From Costertonia aggregata (GTDB lineage Bacteria; Bacteroidota; Bacteroidia; Flavobacteriales; Flavobacteriaceae): DNA of 64,000 nucleotides. Below the pieces are notes generated by a model. That model made no database searches. It saw nothing but the letters and a program-made list of their open reading frames with translations, and had not been told where the DNA came from. A program made the translations under genes and the position numbers. Shown in pieces: positions 63,166 through 64,000 of the stretch (position 1 is the first letter of the stretch; every line of letters begins with the position of its first letter). The stretch covers positions 2,768,001 to 2,832,000 of the forward strand of contig NZ_CP058595.1 of the NCBI RefSeq assembly GCF_013402795.1, written 5' to 3'.

Positions 63166-63794
63166 TAAAGGTAGCGGTTTTAGATGATCACAACATGGTA
63201 CTAAAAGGTATTGAAAGCATGTTGGAAGATATTGAAAATATTGGTGTTATCGCTACCTATAACTTGGGAAAACAACTATTAGGGGAAATCGAAGCTGAAG
63301 TGCCTGATGTTTTGTTGCTGGATATTAATCTACCAGATGTCAACGGTATCGATATATGTAAAACCCTTATAAAAAAATATCCTGATCTGGCGATTTTGGC
63401 TTTATCCAATTATAGCGAAACTAGTTTCATTAAAAATATGCTCAGAAATGGGGCCAAGGGCTATTTATTAAAGAACACTGGCAAGCCAGAACTGATAACC
63501 GCAATTGAAACCGTGCATACCGGAAAGCAATATTTACCCCTGGAAATAAAAGATATTCTGCTTAACGATAGCATCGGTAATTCCACTACTTCTTTCATCC
63601 CCAAATTGACCAGGCGCGAAAAAGAAGTACTGTCCCTTATCGTTAGAGAACATACCACGCAAGAGATATCTGAGAAGCTCTTTATTAGTCCAAAAACAGT
63701 GGAAAGCCACCGTAATAACCTTACCCAAAAACTTGGGGTGCGAAATACGGCCGGACTCGTGCGTGTGGCTTTGGAAAAAGGCCTATTGGATTAA
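63162..63794 (+). CDS. NarL/FixJ-type response regulator
   Basis: 210 residues: receiver domain with acid pocket Asp8/Asp9, phospho-acceptor Asp54 in LLLDINLPDVNG and the Lys in GYLLKNTG, then a LuxR-type HTH (about 147-208: LTRREKEVLSLIVREHTTQEI, KTVESHRNNL). Cognate partner of the kinase just upstream, coupled by overlap. Targets unknown; the genes on either side (60291 and the one at the right edge) are candidates. Confidence 0.94.
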   Translation: MIKVAVLDDHNMVLKGIESMLEDIENIGVIATYNLGKQLLGEIEAEVPDVLLLDINLPDVNGIDICKTLIKKYPDLAILALSNYSETSFIKNMLRNGAKGYLLKNTGKPELITAIETVHTGKQYLPLEIKDILLNDSIGNSTTSFIPKLTRREKEVLSLIVREHTTQEISEKLFISPKTVESHRNNLTQKLGVRNTAGLVRVALEKGLLD

Positions 63795-63984
63795 GGCTAT
63801 TTCAAATCCATTATATCATATTATACTGGGTATAAACCGCTTTAAATGGATTAAACCTACTTGCCAACCCAATATCAGGGAAAACACCTAGAAAAAAATA
63901 CAGGGATTTTCATGCACAAATAACTCTTTGGTTAACAATACTTTAGTGGTGTTAAATAAAGTTAAATCATTAAAATTTTGAATT

Positions 63985-64000
63985 ATGAAAACAACACATT
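63985..64000 (+). CDS. First codons of a further gene, cut by the window edge
   Basis: An ATG at 63985 begins MKTTH after an AT-rich leader of the Bacteroidota kind. Only 16 bases are visible, so the call is weak; a signal peptide-type start is possible. Confidence 0.3.

Noticed and set aside
1-64000. CRISPR array, transposase, integrase, prophage or defence island
   Set aside because: No regularly spaced repeats and no gene of these families was found; the only repeats are the tRNA pair, in-gene module repeats and the 157-bp element.

Overview
The window looks like a chromosome segment of a marine flavobacterium (Bacteroidota, Flavobacteriaceae-like). It has low-to-moderate GC, Bacteroidota-type -7 boxes (TAnnTTTG), a fused SecDF, the archaeal/eukaryote-type short prolyl-tRNA synthetase, type B T9SS sorting domains, many acidic lipoprotein exports and a laminarin-type polysaccharide locus. 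No rRNA, CRISPR, phage or transposase gene was seen.

Left part (1-37.9 kb) is mostly housekeeping. It holds malate dehydrogenase, SecDF, an ABC ATPase/GNAT/DUF192 group, Lgt, YidD, an aldehyde dehydrogenase-DUF779 pair with a divergent AraC regulator, CysS, FolE, two adjacent type B T9SS secreted proteins and a FadL-like outer-membrane protein. It continues with a repetitive Trp/Gly then Ser/Arg lipoprotein, ProS, two identical tRNA-Glu genes, S20, a small MITE-like repeat, Rho, a phosphodiesterase, TruA, an MsbA-like exporter, CdaA, FolP, a DUF1599-DoxX-TpiA-PrmA run, a HEIGH metallopeptidase lipoprotein and ClpS.

The centre of interest is 38.0-57.8 kb, a same-strand beta-1,3-glucan (laminarin-like) utilisation cluster. 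It opens with a membrane-spanning one-component regulator (propeller, Y_Y_Y, one membrane helix, LuxR-type HTH). After a 270-bp control region with three inverted repeats come a clan-A glycosidase fused to what looks like an outer-membrane beta-barrel, a two-CBM lipoprotein, a GH16 laminarinase lipoprotein and a large glycan-binding lipoprotein with a mirrored B-C-Ig-C-B module order. Next are a cytosolic GH94/GH149-like phosphorylase, a GH17 lipoprotein, a GPH-type sugar symporter whose C-terminus is a complete GH17 domain, and a free cytosolic GH17. There is no SusC/SusD pair. The proposed working model is: surface binding and endo-cleavage; passage across the outer membrane with help from the barrel fusion; periplasmic trimming by lipoprotein GH17; then import through a symporter that delivers the sugar directly to its own cytoplasmic GH17 domain, with phosphorolysis by the phosphorylase. 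The transporter-glycosidase fusion and the glycosidase-barrel fusion, one for each membrane, are the most unusual elements.

Right part (57.8-64 kb) holds a split YeeE/YedE sulfur transporter, a small lipoprotein, a small helical protein, a 570-bp gene-free stretch with a possible tRNA 3' fragment, a secreted protein of unknown function, a TPR-containing NarL-type histidine kinase with its response regulator, and the first codons of a further gene at the window edge.
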